NCBI RefSeq assembly: GCF_002812955.1 | Contig: NZ_PFXK01000001.1 | Location: 434,001-498,000, forward strand | Direction of reading: 5' to 3' | DNA from: Vibrio sp. HA2012 | GTDB lineage: Bacteria; Pseudomonadota; Gammaproteobacteria; Enterobacterales; Vibrionaceae | DNA: 64,000 nucleotides | Shown: in pieces, positions 25,241 to 36,621 of the stretch | Numbering within the stretch: the stretch's first letter is position 1 | How the letters are laid out: each line of letters begins with the position of its first letter | Notes under the pieces: model-generated | What the model was told of the DNA's origin: nothing | The model's database searches: none | The model's input: the letters and a program-made list of their open reading frames with translations, nothing else | Program-made: the position numbers and the translations under genes

Positions 25241-27163
25241 TTAATGTTCAAATTCCTGTTGCATCGCTTCAAGCTCTTCCCAGCGCTCAAAGGCGGTTTC
25301 CAGTTCCTGCTCCGTAGCAGATAATTTATTTAATACCGATTGCGTTTCTTCTACAGACTTAGAAAAGAAAGCTGAATCATTGACCTGATGTTGTAACGAT
25401 TCGATTTCGGATTCCAATTCTTCCAGCCTTGCCGGCAACGCTTCTAATTCGCGCTGTAGCTTATACGATAATTTTTTAGGTTTATTGCGTGGTTGGTTAT
25501 TTTTGGGAGTTTCCTCAACCACTTTCTGCATAACCGGTACGATTTCAGCCTGACGAGCCAGTCTAACCTGTTCCCTTTGCTGCTGAGCATCGTGATACCC
25601 ACCAACAAACTCTTCGATTCTACCCTCACCTTCAAAAATCCAGCTGGTTGTCACTGTATTATCAACAAATTGCCGGTCGTGACTGACTAAAAGTAACGTA
25701 CCCTCATAATTGGCAAGCAAATCTTCCAAAAGTTCCAAAGTTTCGATATCTAAATCGTTGGTTGGTTCATCCAGCACCAGCAGGTTATTGGATTTAAGAA
25801 AAATTCTTGCTAATAATAGACGGTTTTTCTCCCCTCCGGACAAAGCCTTAACCGGCGTTCTTGCTCTTTTGGGAGAAAAAAGAAAGTCCTGCAGATAACC
25901 AAGTGCATGGCGCTGACGCCCGCCAACCATAACCTCTTGCTTACCATCGGCCAAATTATCGATCACCGTTTTTTCCGGATCCAAAATCTCCCGGTACTGG
26001 TCAAAATAAGCCACTTCGATTTTGGTTCCACAACGCAACTTACCTGACTCAGGTTTCAATTCCTCCAGCAGCAGTTTTAGCATTGTACTCTTGCCGCAGC
26101 CATTCGGTCCTATAAGTGCAATCCGATCACCGCGCATAATGTTAAAGCTGAAATCAGAAACAATCTGCTTACCCGCAATTGAATAGTTGACATGCTCGGC
26201 TTCAAAAACGATCTTACCTGAACGCGATCCTGTATCAATATTGATATTCGCTTTCCCCTGTACTTCTCTGCGTTCTTTACGTTCCTCTCGCAGCTTTTTC
26301 AACGCACGAACACGCCCCTCATTACGGGTTCGACGAGCTTTAATCCCCTGCCGAATCCAAACCTCTTCCTGAGCCAGCTTTTTATCAAACTCTGCGTTCT
26401 GCATATCTTCAACCCGCAGAGCTTCTTCTTTATCAATAAGATATTGATCGTAATTTCCAGGAAAAGAGCTCAATTTACCCCGGTCAAGATCCAGAATCCG
26501 GGTTGCCATAGACTTAATAAATGCCCGATCGTGGGAAATAAAAACAATGGAGCCACGAAAGTCCTTCAGAAAGGTTTCCAGCCATTCAATAGTCGTTACA
26601 TCCAGATGGTTAGTCGGTTCATCCAGCAATAAAACATCCGGATCACACACCAGAGCTTTAGCCAGAGCGGCTTTTCTCTGCCATCCACCAGAAAGATCCG
26701 TCAGTTTAGTGTGTGGATCCAGATTCAGTGCAGACAAAACATTTTTTATCCGATCTTCAAACCGCCAGGCACCGGAATGCTCAAGCTGCTCCTGAACTCG
26801 TGCCAAACGATTGATATTCTGTTCTGACGGTTCTGACGCCACAAGATCAAGCTGATCCTGATAGATCCTAAGCTGTTCGCCTATTCCGGCAAGGCCACCA
26901 GACACATAATCCAGTACCGTGCCTTCTTCATTGCGGGGAGGATCCTGTTCCAGCCGGGAAACCACCACATCCTGAGTAAGCTGTATCTTCCCGTCATCAA
27001 GAATGACTTCCCCGGAAAGTACTTTCATTAAAGTTGATTTACCTGCGCCATTTCTTCCGACCAGACAAACCCGTTCATTTTCCTGCAGAGAAAAATCGGC
27101 ATGGTCAAGAAGCGGATGGTCACCAAATGCCAACTGTGCGTTATGTATGGTTAATAATGCCAT
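25241..27163 (-). CDS. uup: Uup, ABC-F ATPase
   Basis: 640 aa with two ABC domains: GRNGAGKST and LSGGWQRK ... LLLDEPTNHLD in the first, GPNGCGKST and LSGGEKNR ... LVLDEPTNDLD in the second. A linker rich in Arg and Glu lies between them, and a C-terminal coiled coil (about 570-635) binds DNA in E. coli Uup. No membrane part. Uup suppresses precise transposon excision and acts with ribosomes and branched DNA. It lies between rlmKL and the DUF3466 gene, all on the minus strand. Confidence 0.95.
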   Translation of the reverse strand: MALLTIHNAQLAFGDHPLLDHADFSLQENERVCLVGRNGAGKSTLMKVLSGEVILDDGKIQLTQDVVVSRLEQDPPRNEEGTVLDYVSGGLAGIGEQLRIYQDQLDLVASEPSEQNINRLARVQEQLEHSGAWRFEDRIKNVLSALNLDPHTKLTDLSGGWQRKAALAKALVCDPDVLLLDEPTNHLDVTTIEWLETFLKDFRGSIVFISHDRAFIKSMATRILDLDRGKLSSFPGNYDQYLIDKEEALRVEDMQNAEFDKKLAQEEVWIRQGIKARRTRNEGRVRALKKLREERKERREVQGKANINIDTGSRSGKIVFEAEHVNYSIAGKQIVSDFSFNIMRGDRIALIGPNGCGKSTMLKLLLEELKPESGKLRCGTKIEVAYFDQYREILDPEKTVIDNLADGKQEVMVGGRQRHALGYLQDFLFSPKRARTPVKALSGGEKNRLLLARIFLKSNNLLVLDEPTNDLDIETLELLEDLLANYEGTLLLVSHDRQFVDNTVTTSWIFEGEGRIEEFVGGYHDAQQQREQVRLARQAEIVPVMQKVVEETPKNNQPRNKPKKLSYKLQRELEALPARLEELESEIESLQHQVNDSAFFSKSVEETQSVLNKLSATEQELETAFERWEELEAMQQEFEH

Positions 27164-27180
27164 TGTTAAACCGTTCTATC

Positions 27181-29301
27181 TTATTTTTGATGCGTGATAA
27201 TCCAACAATTGTGGATATGCTTATTTCTGGAAAAGTCCATTGGAAGAGTCTGAGGTGAAATATTCTCCGCCTGTAACCCCAGAGCTTTTAGCTCATCAAG
27301 ATCCATTTTAAAATGGCGCTTATTGTTAGAAAATACGATAGTACCGCCCTTTCTCAATAATCGCTGCAAATGCTTCATTAACTCGATATGATCACGCTGA
27401 ACATCGAAACTCTGTTCCATCCGTTTAGAGTTTGAAAATGTCGGAGGATCAATAAAGATAAGATCATAATCGCCCTGAGCGGTTTCCAACCACTGGAGGC
27501 AATCTGCCTGTTCAAATCGGTGCTGACGCCCTACCTGTCCATTCAGCTTCAGGTTTTCTTTTGCCCACTCAATATATGTCTTAGACATATCCACCGTTGT
27601 GGTTGATTTAGCTCCGCCACACGCAGCATGAACTGTTGCTGACCCCGTGTAAGCAAATAAGTTAAGAAAATCTTTTCCTTTCGCCATCTGGCCAATCTTT
27701 TTACGCGTCAGTCTATGATCCAAAAATAAACCAGTGTCGAGGTAATCGTACAGATTTACTCGCAGAGTCACACCATATTCATGCACTTCAAGAAAACGAG
27801 AACCTTCACTAAGTTTCTGATACTGAGATGTGCCTTTTTTCTTCTCACGGGTTTTCAGTACGACATTATTCGCATCCATCTCCATAACCTGAATAGCGGC
27901 ACGAATAACGTCAGTTAAACGACGTTTAGCCTTCGCTTCAGGAATATTTTTAGGTGCCGCATACTCCTGAATAACCAGATAATCCCTGTAAACATCAATG
28001 GCTACATTATAATCAGGAAGATCTGCATCATAAACTCGATAACAATCAAGCTCTTCACATTTTGCCCATTTTCCAATCTTGCTTAGATTCTTTTTCAGTC
28101 GGTTGGCAAAATCAGGCGCAACAACCGATTCCTGATGACCGGTTTCATCTGCCGCCCTCTGCGTAATAGAATAGTTTTTCTGGTGACAGGGTAACGCGCC
28201 GTTATTCAATTTATACTGCTTCTCCGCACGCATACGGAGACAACTCAGCAGCTCTTCGGAACTGGAGAAAATAGAAGCTTCACAGCCACCAAACTCAGCT
28301 TTAAGCTGAGCTCCAAAGGCGGTATACAATGCAATCAGCCCCGGCTCAGTTCCCAGTCGCTCACCATATGGCGGGTTACAGACAATAATGCCATTTCCTG
28401 TAAAGTCCTTCGGTCGGGTTAACGTTGCAGCGTCACTTTTATCGAACTGGATCAACTCTTCAACACCCGCTCTTCTGGCATTTTCACGGGCAACTGACAG
28501 CACACGCGGGTCATTATCATAGCCATAGAATATCAGCTCGACCTTTTTAACGCCTCTTCTGGCCTGAACATTGGCCTCTGATTTCAGCTCAGCCCAGACA
28601 TCCGCTTCAAAGTCGTTAAGGGCTTCAAAAGCCCACCGCTTTCTCTGCACTCCGGGAGCCATACCTGCCGCCATCATGGCAGCTTCTATCAGCAATGTTC
28701 CTGAGCCACACATAGGATCCAGCAAAGACTTAGACGCATCCCAACCACTACGAATAACAATAGCAGCTGCCAATGTTTCACGTAATGGCGCTTTACCTGA
28801 TTCAGTTCTGTAGCCGCGCTGATGCAAACCGCTTCCGACCATATCAATACCAAGAATGGCTTTATCCTTATGCAGACGTACATGCACACGAAGATCCGGA
28901 CGATCCTTGTTGATCGATGGTCTGGCTAGATTCTTTTTATTGAAACTGTCAACGATAGCGTCTTTTACTTTCATTGCACCGTACTGACTGTTGCGAATTT
29001 CCCGGTTAGTACCATTAAAATCCACAACAAAACTTTTAGAACTATGAAAATAAGAGGACCAATTAACTGAGGAAGCTGCCAGATACAGATCCATATCATC
29101 CTGACACTGAAACTCCGACAGGATCCGAACAAAACGGGAGGCAATTCTGCTCCATAGACAGCAACGATAAATCTGCCGGTTATCTGCTTTAAATCTTACA
29201 CCGGCCTGAACCGGTTTGGGATCAGTCACTCCAAGCTGCTTAAGTTCCTCAGCAAGAAGGTTTTCTAACCCATTTGAGGTTATTGCTAAATATTGATTCA
29301 T
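27181..29301 (-). CDS. rlmL: RlmKL, fused 23S rRNA m7G2069 and m2G2445 methyltransferase
   Basis: 706 aa, about the E. coli length. A THUMP domain lies near residues 45-155. The RlmL methyltransferase follows with [13 protein letters not shown] and CNPPYGERL, and the C-terminal RlmK methyltransferase has [14 protein letters not shown] and [10 protein letters not shown]. It modifies two guanines of helix 74 in 23S rRNA. AAAGG precedes the ATG, and a TATAAT (minus strand, 29361-29356) is a possible -10. Confidence 0.96.
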   Translation of the reverse strand: MNQYLAITSNGLENLLAEELKQLGVTDPKPVQAGVRFKADNRQIYRCCLWSRIASRFVRILSEFQCQDDMDLYLAASSVNWSSYFHSSKSFVVDFNGTNREIRNSQYGAMKVKDAIVDSFNKKNLARPSINKDRPDLRVHVRLHKDKAILGIDMVGSGLHQRGYRTESGKAPLRETLAAAIVIRSGWDASKSLLDPMCGSGTLLIEAAMMAAGMAPGVQRKRWAFEALNDFEADVWAELKSEANVQARRGVKKVELIFYGYDNDPRVLSVARENARRAGVEELIQFDKSDAATLTRPKDFTGNGIIVCNPPYGERLGTEPGLIALYTAFGAQLKAEFGGCEASIFSSSEELLSCLRMRAEKQYKLNNGALPCHQKNYSITQRAADETGHQESVVAPDFANRLKKNLSKIGKWAKCEELDCYRVYDADLPDYNVAIDVYRDYLVIQEYAAPKNIPEAKAKRRLTDVIRAAIQVMEMDANNVVLKTREKKKGTSQYQKLSEGSRFLEVHEYGVTLRVNLYDYLDTGLFLDHRLTRKKIGQMAKGKDFLNLFAYTGSATVHAACGGAKSTTTVDMSKTYIEWAKENLKLNGQVGRQHRFEQADCLQWLETAQGDYDLIFIDPPTFSNSKRMEQSFDVQRDHIELMKHLQRLLRKGGTIVFSNNKRHFKMDLDELKALGLQAENISPQTLPMDFSRNKHIHNCWIITHQK

Positions 29302-29866
29302 TTTGGCCTTTCTGTCAGCACACTGCCGGCTCGACTGCCAGCGAAAAATGGTCTGATTATACCTGAGAAATGCACCGAAACAGAGTGTTTATTCCAATCA
29401 CTCAGGCTAGTTTATTTTCTTGAAGATTAATTTCCTCTAAAAATAAAGTGAACGCTTACTTCTGTTTCATCTCCTGAGATATAAGAGAAAACAAAACATA
29501 TCGACTAATTATTCACTGAGATATTGGTCTATACCAAGCGGCAATCTTAGTGAAAGTGAATTACGAAACATCCATAAAAGCGGAATAAATGGGTATAAAT
29601 CAGCCTGGAATTTTCGCCAGACAGAGAAAAAATAGAAAAAATTTATGGCAGGTGCATCACACATGAAACACTCTTACTTACCTTCCATGAGTAAAATTGA
29701 GCACAATTGATTAATGAACAGGCAAGAAAAGTAGAATAAAAAAACAGCTACCGGGAGGGATATCGTCAAAAGAAAAATAAGAGACAAAAAAAATCGGCAA
29801 CCAGGGAAGAAGCCGATAAATACAACAAAGGAACGAATTTTATTTTCTTACACAAGCCACAGATAG
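29302..29866. other. Non-coding gap between rlmL and zapC
   Basis: 565 bp, AT-rich. I see the candidate rlmL -10 element at 29356-29361 and the zapC terminator at 29785-29817. No open frame, tRNA or familiar repeat was recognised in the rest. Confidence 0.5.
29785..29817 (-). terminator. zapC terminator
   Basis: On the minus strand ATCGGC and GCCGAT (29812-29817 with 29793-29798) close a 13-nt loop and are followed by a run of T. Confidence 0.7.
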
Positions 29867-30415
29867 CTATCCGACAAGTGCAATGGGTTGTTCAGTAAAC
29901 ATAGCATTAGCACATAACATACGGTCATGCATAACCTTGATCGGCTCACCAAAGCAAAGCCGCTTGGAACCATTCAGTTGAAACTCACCAAGTTCAACAT
30001 AAGCACATAAACTGGCAGTTTCACCACACTCGATAACCATGAAATAGCCTTCGCCAAAACCATTTTGCAAATGAATAAAGTCACCTTCTTCTGGTTCATA
30101 TCCTTTCCCCTCCGGCTGATAATCAAAAAACCAGCTCTTGGGCTGAACAGGTACATGGAACCGCTTAGCTGCAACACAGTTCAATACCAACTCCGCTCTG
30201 CGGGGTTCGGATAGGTCTATCCGGGAAATCTGTTCCCGAAAAATCTGAAATGAAGTGGCATCTTCAACTGAAAAATCATTAGCAGAAAAGGCGCAGTCAA
30301 CCAAAAACTTCTTTGGTAAATTGACCCTGAAGAGCATATCCTCTCCCAGATCCAACATCAGGGCATCATTCCCTCTGTCGAAATACCAATTCCATGTATC
30401 TTTGGGTTTAAGCAT
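29867..30415 (-). CDS. zapC: ZapC, FtsZ-ring associated cell-division protein
   Basis: 182 aa. The N-terminus MLKPKDTWNWYFD and the following LMLDLGEDMLFRV block are typical of ZapC, as is the KSWFFDYQPEG segment. ZapC stabilises FtsZ bundles at midcell. It is next to pyrD, as in E. coli, but each has its own terminator here. Confidence 0.92.
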   Translation of the reverse strand: MLKPKDTWNWYFDRGNDALMLDLGEDMLFRVNLPKKFLVDCAFSANDFSVEDATSFQIFREQISRIDLSEPRRAELVLNCVAAKRFHVPVQPKSWFFDYQPEGKGYEPEEGDFIHLQNGFGEGYFMVIECGETASLCAYVELGEFQLNGSKRLCFGEPIKVMHDRMLCANAMFTEQPIALVG

Positions 30416-30515
30416 GGTTCTGTTACCTACTTTTTTAAATTTTTCAATATATTAGGTAAAATACATGATTACCTTAGCCAACGTTTTCATTAATTCTACA
30501 AATGGAAATACAAAA

Positions 30516-30545
30516 AAAAAGAGGAAAATAATTCCCTCTTTTTCA
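30516..30545 (-). terminator. pyrD terminator
   Basis: On the minus strand AAAGAGGGAA and TTCCTCTTT form a stem followed by nine T (complement of 30512-30520). It lies about 35 bp after the pyrD stop. Confidence 0.75.
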
Positions 30546-30574
30546 CAGATAAGATAAATATTGACAAGTTCAGA

Positions 30575-31585
30575 TTAAAGATTCCGAACGATATCCCGAA
30601 TCAAACCAGGACCATGATAGATAAAACCGGAATAAACCTGCACCAGTTGAGCGCCAGCCAGCAACTTCTCTTTAGCTGCAACATAAGAATCAATACCACC
30701 AACTCCGATAATTGGCAATTTATCTCCCAGTTCCTGATGAATCCGCCGGATCACTTCCGTGCTGCGCAACTGAACCGGACGTCCACTAAGGCCACCCGCT
30801 TCTTCTGCATATTGCATTCCCTTAACCATTGTTCGATCAAGTGTTGTATTCGTTGCAATCACTCCATCCATATTGTGACGAACCAGTGAGTCACAAATCT
30901 GAACAAGTTCCTCGTCACTCAAATCTGGCGCAATTTTCAATGCTACCGGAACATATTTGTCATACTTCTTCTGCAATTCAGACTGTTTTGCCTTTAGATC
31001 CGAAAGAAGCTGGTCAAGTGCATCACCGTACTGAAGCGTTCTCAGTCCCGGAGTGTTTGGTGAAGAGATGTTAACGGCGATATATCCTGCATGAGCGTAC
31101 GTTTTTTCCATACAGATCATGTAGTCATCACTACCATTTCCAATAGGAGTATCTTTATTTTTGCCGATGTTAATACCGATGACACCGTCATATGTCGCTT
31201 TCCTGACGTTTTCAACCAGTTCATCCACACCATTATTATTAAAGCCCATCCGGTTGATTAGCCCTTCTGCTTCAACAAGACGAAAAAGGCGTGGTTTATC
31301 ATTACCCGGTTGAGGACGTGGCGTTACTGTGCCCACTTCAATGTGACCAAACCCCATAGACCCAAAGGCATCGATACACTCTCCATTTTTATCCAGCCCG
31401 GCAGCCAAACCCACAGGATTCTTAAAAGAGATCCCCATACACTCAACTTGACGCAGTGGAAGATTCTGGCGATAAAACAGATCAAATGGTGTACCGTGAA
31501 AACGCTTGAAGTTTTGAATTGCTAACTCATGTGCCTTTTCAGGATCGAGTTGAAAAAAGCCAGTCCTGGCTAAACGGTAAAGCAT
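30575..31585 (-). CDS. pyrD: PyrD, class 2 dihydroorotate dehydrogenase (quinone)
   Basis: 336 aa, the E. coli length. The N-terminal helix ([19 protein letters not shown]) is the membrane-association segment of class 2 enzymes. [15 protein letters not shown] and [11 protein letters not shown] (catalytic Ser) bind FMN and substrate; VGGIDSY is the phosphate site. It oxidises dihydroorotate with quinone in pyrimidine synthesis. Confidence 0.96.
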   Translation of the reverse strand: MLYRLARTGFFQLDPEKAHELAIQNFKRFHGTPFDLFYRQNLPLRQVECMGISFKNPVGLAAGLDKNGECIDAFGSMGFGHIEVGTVTPRPQPGNDKPRLFRLVEAEGLINRMGFNNNGVDELVENVRKATYDGVIGINIGKNKDTPIGNGSDDYMICMEKTYAHAGYIAVNISSPNTPGLRTLQYGDALDQLLSDLKAKQSELQKKYDKYVPVALKIAPDLSDEELVQICDSLVRHNMDGVIATNTTLDRTMVKGMQYAEEAGGLSGRPVQLRSTEVIRRIHQELGDKLPIIGVGGIDSYVAAKEKLLAGAQLVQVYSGFIYHGPGLIRDIVRNL

Positions 31586-31599
31586 TGTGCCTCCGGTAG

Positions 31600-31624
31600 A
31601 AAAAAGCCCCGTATAAACGGGGCT
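31600..31624 (-). terminator. gdhB terminator
   Basis: On the minus strand AGCCCCG-TTTATA-CGGGGCT (31605-31624) is followed by TTTTTT. It lies between gdhB and pyrD. Confidence 0.85.
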
Positions 31625-31631
31625 GTATTAT

Positions 31632-34600
31632 TTACTTATTTGTGGAACAATTCAAATTGAATAGCATCAATTCCCGCAATGCAACGGAAAATTTAGCAAA
31701 CTCATGTCCGCTACCGACTTTGAACTCATTCAGAATATTTTCCCAACGTGTTAACGAACGCTGATTCAAAGCTATCCAGTCCTCAAGTGCTGATTCCGGG
31801 TCAAAATGATTACCAGTACATCTACAGTTCAGAACCTGAGCAGAAAGCTGACGCTGCTGCCAATCCAGATCCTCCCGAAATGCAGCCCTTGCTAAAGCCT
31901 GCCAGTTATTCATCGTTTCCTGGCCATTGATCTGTTTCAGGAACCAATGCAAAGACAACCTGTCCCCCAGAATAAAGTAAAGTCGGGCTGCCCCCTCTAT
32001 TGACTGACCGCTCTCTTTTGCAATAGCAGAAATGTCCAGAGCAGAAGTAAGACTTGTCAGGCGGGCAACATGATTAGCCAATACGTTATCAACACCCTGC
32101 TCAATCCAGCGAGCCGCAAGATCGTTGTGTTCCTGAACTTCTTCCGCAACCAGAAAACTGTCCAGATTATGTGAGATAATATTGACGTCTTTCCTGAACT
32201 GCTCCACTAATACTTTGATAGGCATTCGATTCCGGTTGCGTAGTATCCACCGGGAAAGCCGCCGCATCGTTCTACGCACATAGAACAGCAATTCATACTG
32301 AGCATGTGCCTGTGCAATATTGTCCAAACAACGAATATGACTGATCACCTCCGCAAAACCATAAATTTCCCGGATAGCGACATAAGCATTAGCAATCTCG
32401 GCAACCTCGGCCCCCGTTTCTTCCTGCAAGCGGGTGACAAAATTACAGCCCATCTCATTAACCATCTGATTAGCAAGAACTGTCGCAATAATTTCAGCCC
32501 GTAAAGGATGCTGATCAACATGCCGAGAATGGTTACCCCGTAACTCATCGGGAAAGTAACTCAGCAAGTAGTGAGTATGAAACTCATCATTAACTATCTC
32601 ATCGCAGACCAATTGCTCTTTCAACACCATTTTTCCATATGCCAAAAGAACAGACAATTCTGGTCTGGTAAAGGCATATCCCTGTTTTTCCCTTTCCAGA
32701 AGGCTTTCATCGTCAGGGAGATATTCCAGAGCCCTGTCCAGATAACCGGCTTTTTCCAGTGTATGGATAAAGCGGATCAGCTCTTTCACCAAAGACGTTC
32801 CCTGATACTCACTAACCGATACAGATTCTGACTGACAATAAGCATCTTTCAAAACAATACTGCCAACCTCACTTTCCATCTGCATTAGGATCCTGTTACG
32901 CTGTTTAAACGTAAGTTCACCACTAGCCAGCAAAGCATTTAAAAAGATCTTTATGTTCACTTCATTATCAGAGCAATCGACACCACCAACGTTATCAATA
33001 AAGTCGGTGTTAACCCGGCCACCATTCAGTGCATATTCCACTCGCCCGAGCTGAGTCATTCCCAAATTTCCGCCTTCGCCGACAACCTTAGCATTCAGAT
33101 CCTTACCATCGATCCTAAGGGCATCATTTGCCCGATCACCCACTTCACTGTCACTCTCTCCGGAAGATTTAACGTAGGTTCCGATCCCACCATTCCACAA
33201 TAGATCCACGTTCATTGTCAGGATCATTTTTATCAGATCATTAGGTGCCACAGCCGTCTTTCGGGTAGACAGCATTTTTTGAATTTCGGGTGTAAGCTTA
33301 ATTGATTTGGCTTTCCGGGAAAAAACTCCGCCTCCGGCTGAAATGAGATCAGGATTATAGTCATCCCATCCTGAACGGGATAAATTAAACAGCCGCTGCC
33401 GTTCTTGCCAACTGACAGCCGCATCGGGAGCAGGATCAATAAAAATATGCATATGATTAAATGCAGCCTGTAACCTAATGTGCTTAGACAACAACATACC
33501 ATTACCGAAAACATCCCCTCCCATATCACCGATTCCAACACAGGTAAAATCTGTTGTCTGACAATCGCTTCCCATTTCCCGGAAATGACGTTTAACCGAT
33601 TCCCATCCCCCTTTAGCGGTAATCCCCATTGCTTTGTGGTCATACCCATTAGAACCACCAGATGCAAATGCATCACCAAGCCAGAAACCATACTCTTCAG
33701 ATACCGCATTTGCTAAATCAGAAAAAGTGGCGGTTCCTTTATCAGCCGCAACCACCAGATATGGATCATCGTCATCATGACGAACCATATTTTCAGGCAC
33801 AACAACACGACCGTCTATGATGTTATCCGTCACATCCAGCAATGCCCGGATAAACTGCTGATAACACCGTTGTCCTTCTGCAAAAATTTCATCTCTTCCA
33901 GACAAGTTAGTCAGACGCTTACAGACAAAACCACCTTTTGCACCGACAGGAACAATAACCGTATTTTTGACCTGTTGCGCTTTCACCAGTCCCAGAATCT
34001 CTGTACGAAAATCTTCCTGCCTATCCGACCATCGCAGTCCACCCCGGGCTACTTTACCACCACGCAGATGAACCCCTTCAATATCCGGAGCGTATACAAA
34101 AATTTCACAAGCAGGTACAGGAGCCGGAATATCCGAGATATCGCCCGGTCTGAGCTTTATTGACAACCATGGCTTGGGCTGATTATTCTTATCTTTCTGG
34201 AAATAATTCGTTCGCTGTGTTGCTGAGATCATTTCGATATAGCGACGAATGATCCTGTCATCATCAAGGCTTTCCACCCTATCTAATTGCTCCATGATCC
34301 GATTGATCAAATCACTCTGCCCCTTATCCCGGCTTCTCGTTTTAGGATCAAAACGTTTAACAAACAGCAGAACCAGCAAGGCCGCAAGATCCGGATAATC
34401 CGACAAGGTCTCGGCAATATAACGTTGGCTGAACGGAAAACCAACCTGCCGCATATAACGAGCATAGCTGCGCAAAACTGTGACTTCCCGGGCTGTCAGG
34501 CCGGCACCGAGGATCAAGCGGTTAAAACGATCACTTTCAAGTTCACCAGTCCAGATCATAGCGAATGCCTGCTGGAAACGATCCTGAGCCTGGCGAAGAT

Positions 34601-36470
34601 CAATCTCTCCGGCACCTTTATGGATCATAGAAAAGTCCAGGATCCAACATACTGTTCCATCTTTTTTCCGGATCTCATAAGGCGATTCACCTATCACCCG
34701 TAAACCTAAATTTTCCAGCATCGGCATCACATCCGATAGATGAATAGGCTCCGCTCGGTGATAGAGTTTAAGGTGAACAACCCGGGAGTCAGCCTTCTCT
34801 TCCTGAGGCCGGTAAAAAAGCATTCCCAGACGATGCTCATCACTAAGTGCTTCTACCCGTTCGATATCGGCAACAGCAACACCTGGCAACACATCACTTT
34901 TATAAGCCTCCGAAAATGCCGACACATATTCTTTAGCCAGAGACAACCCACTATTTTCACCCAAATTCGCCACGATCGCTTGTCTCAATCGGTCATCCCA
35001 AGAAGAAGCTGCTTCCATCAGATTTTGCTCTATGTTTTTAACATTAAAAGGCACAGTGCTGTCATCCACCCGGACAATATACTGTGTTCTGGCCAGAGGG
35101 CTCTCAGAGAAAAAAGTGGTAAATTCCACGTCCTGACTGGAATGGAAATGTGCTTTCAGAATACGTTGTGTTTCACAACGAAGTCCCGTGTTATAGCGCT
35201 CTTTATCACAGTACACCATACAGGTGTAAAAACGTCCGAAGGGATCTTTACGAACAAACAAGCGCAATAAATCCCGATCCTGCATTTGCAAAACACCGCT
35301 CCCGACTTCCAGCAATGTTTCTTCACTAGCCTGCAGCAATTCATCTCGCGGGTAATTTTCCAGAATATTGTGCAGGGCTTTATAAGAATACGAACCATCC
35401 CTATAACCGCTGGCCTTCAGGATCCGCTGAACTTTCTGCCCGACAAGAGGAATGCTGAACACACTCTGATTATAAACCGCTGAGGTATACAGACCAATAA
35501 ACCTGTGTTCACCGATAACGATACCATTTTTATCAAATTTCTTAATACCGATGTAATCGGTATAGGCAGGCCGGTGAATTCGGGAGGCCGTGTTACCTTT
35601 AGTCAGGATCAGGAGCGTGGGTTTCTTTGCTTCTGCTCGAGCAGAATCCCCCATTTCAGAAAATCGGACAACTTTGGCTTTTCCGGTTTTTCCTAACAGA
35701 CCCAACCCCTCTTCATCGATTGGAGTGAGAATATCATCGCCTTTATCATGAATCAGATCGAATTCTTTATAGCCCATAAACGTGAAGTTTCGTTTCCCGA
35801 GCCAGCGTAAAAACTGCAGATTTTCTTCCAGTCTCTCTGGAGATTCGGGGATAGTAGAACGCAGGCTTTCAGTCTCTTCTATTACTGACATCAGTTTTTT
35901 CAGCATCGGTTGCCAGTCAGCAACAACCAGTCTGGTATCGGTGAGTACATCTGTCAGTTCCGTTTTCAGCCGAATCATTTCAGTCTCATCATTCAGACGG
36001 TCAACTTCAATATGAAATAAAGACTGAAAGTTGCCCTTTCCACTATTTATTTCTGTAATTTTCTGCCGGGAGTTCCGCAACAGCTGTGTCGGACCATGCA
36101 GCATAAAGTGACAGGTTAAGCTAAGACGATTCAGTGCCATTTTTACGGAATCGACCAGAAATGGACTGTCAGGAACCACAATTTCGACGATAGTGTGCGT
36201 TGACTGCCAGCCATGTCGGCTGAGTGTCGGATTAAAAACATGAACAGATATTCGATCCGGCTTATTTTCAGTCAGGCGATTCCACAAACTAATAACAGCC
36301 CCGTACAAATCAGAGTCCGTCCTCTGAACCCAATCATCCTGGGAGATATTGTTAAAAAGATGTTTTGCAAGTTTGATAACCAGAGGGGCTTGTTCAGTAT
36401 CCAGTTTCTGTTGGATTAAAAGATATACTTTCTCCAGAAGAACCGGAACCGGAGTATCATGAGCAGCCAT
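31632..36470 (-). CDS. gdhB: NAD-specific glutamate dehydrogenase, 180 kDa class
   Basis: About 1612 aa from the ATG at 36470, chosen because GGAG stands 7 nt upstream and the length equals the Vibrio enzymes; an in-frame codon at 36536 adds 22 unrelated residues. The long N-terminal regulatory region contains ACT-like parts. The catalytic core has GGLRWSDRQEDFRTE, the lysine motif VPVGAKGGFV, and the NAD-fold GIGDMGGDVFGNG, followed by NGGIGTYVK. It oxidatively deaminates glutamate to 2-oxoglutarate, a catabolic role in amino-acid use. Its own terminator and a gap isolate it from pyrD. Confidence 0.95.
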   Translation of the reverse strand: MAAHDTPVPVLLEKVYLLIQQKLDTEQAPLVIKLAKHLFNNISQDDWVQRTDSDLYGAVISLWNRLTENKPDRISVHVFNPTLSRHGWQSTHTIVEIVVPDSPFLVDSVKMALNRLSLTCHFMLHGPTQLLRNSRQKITEINSGKGNFQSLFHIEVDRLNDETEMIRLKTELTDVLTDTRLVVADWQPMLKKLMSVIEETESLRSTIPESPERLEENLQFLRWLGKRNFTFMGYKEFDLIHDKGDDILTPIDEEGLGLLGKTGKAKVVRFSEMGDSARAEAKKPTLLILTKGNTASRIHRPAYTDYIGIKKFDKNGIVIGEHRFIGLYTSAVYNQSVFSIPLVGQKVQRILKASGYRDGSYSYKALHNILENYPRDELLQASEETLLEVGSGVLQMQDRDLLRLFVRKDPFGRFYTCMVYCDKERYNTGLRCETQRILKAHFHSSQDVEFTTFFSESPLARTQYIVRVDDSTVPFNVKNIEQNLMEAASSWDDRLRQAIVANLGENSGLSLAKEYVSAFSEAYKSDVLPGVAVADIERVEALSDEHRLGMLFYRPQEEKADSRVVHLKLYHRAEPIHLSDVMPMLENLGLRVIGESPYEIRKKDGTVCWILDFSMIHKGAGEIDLRQAQDRFQQAFAMIWTGELESDRFNRLILGAGLTAREVTVLRSYARYMRQVGFPFSQRYIAETLSDYPDLAALLVLLFVKRFDPKTRSRDKGQSDLINRIMEQLDRVESLDDDRIIRRYIEMISATQRTNYFQKDKNNQPKPWLSIKLRPGDISDIPAPVPACEIFVYAPDIEGVHLRGGKVARGGLRWSDRQEDFRTEILGLVKAQQVKNTVIVPVGAKGGFVCKRLTNLSGRDEIFAEGQRCYQQFIRALLDVTDNIIDGRVVVPENMVRHDDDDPYLVVAADKGTATFSDLANAVSEEYGFWLGDAFASGGSNGYDHKAMGITAKGGWESVKRHFREMGSDCQTTDFTCVGIGDMGGDVFGNGMLLSKHIRLQAAFNHMHIFIDPAPDAAVSWQERQRLFNLSRSGWDDYNPDLISAGGGVFSRKAKSIKLTPEIQKMLSTRKTAVAPNDLIKMILTMNVDLLWNGGIGTYVKSSGESDSEVGDRANDALRIDGKDLNAKVVGEGGNLGMTQLGRVEYALNGGRVNTDFIDNVGGVDCSDNEVNIKIFLNALLASGELTFKQRNRILMQMESEVGSIVLKDAYCQSESVSVSEYQGTSLVKELIRFIHTLEKAGYLDRALEYLPDDESLLEREKQGYAFTRPELSVLLAYGKMVLKEQLVCDEIVNDEFHTHYLLSYFPDELRGNHSRHVDQHPLRAEIIATVLANQMVNEMGCNFVTRLQEETGAEVAEIANAYVAIREIYGFAEVISHIRCLDNIAQAHAQYELLFYVRRTMRRLSRWILRNRNRMPIKVLVEQFRKDVNIISHNLDSFLVAEEVQEHNDLAARWIEQGVDNVLANHVARLTSLTSALDISAIAKESGQSIEGAARLYFILGDRLSLHWFLKQINGQETMNNWQALARAAFREDLDWQQRQLSAQVLNCRCTGNHFDPESALEDWIALNQRSLTRWENILNEFKVGSGHEFAKFSVALRELMLFNLNCSTNK

Positions 36471-36621
36471 AACCATGCTCCATTGCAGGGATTCATTACC
36501 TACAGTGTATCTCTGAAACAAAAATGAAATTGACAATTAGTTAACATTTCAGACAAGAACAACAGAAGAATATGGGATTATGTGATTAATATTACTGATG
36601 AAACATCAAATAGTTATCCGT

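Noticed and set aside
28182-28194. GTGACAGGGTAAC in rlmL as a matS site
   Set aside because: Two mismatches to matS; not better than chance expectation.
29521-29600. Possible ERIC/IRU-type repeat in the rlmL-zapC gap (GGTCTATACCAAG)
   Set aside because: Only a short stretch resembles such elements. No long inverted repeat or second copy in the window was found.
34740-35270. A 176-codon open frame on the plus strand inside gdhB
   Set aside because: It is antisense to a fully convincing gdhB frame and has no ribosome site or recognisable protein features. Long antisense frames are common opposite such genes.
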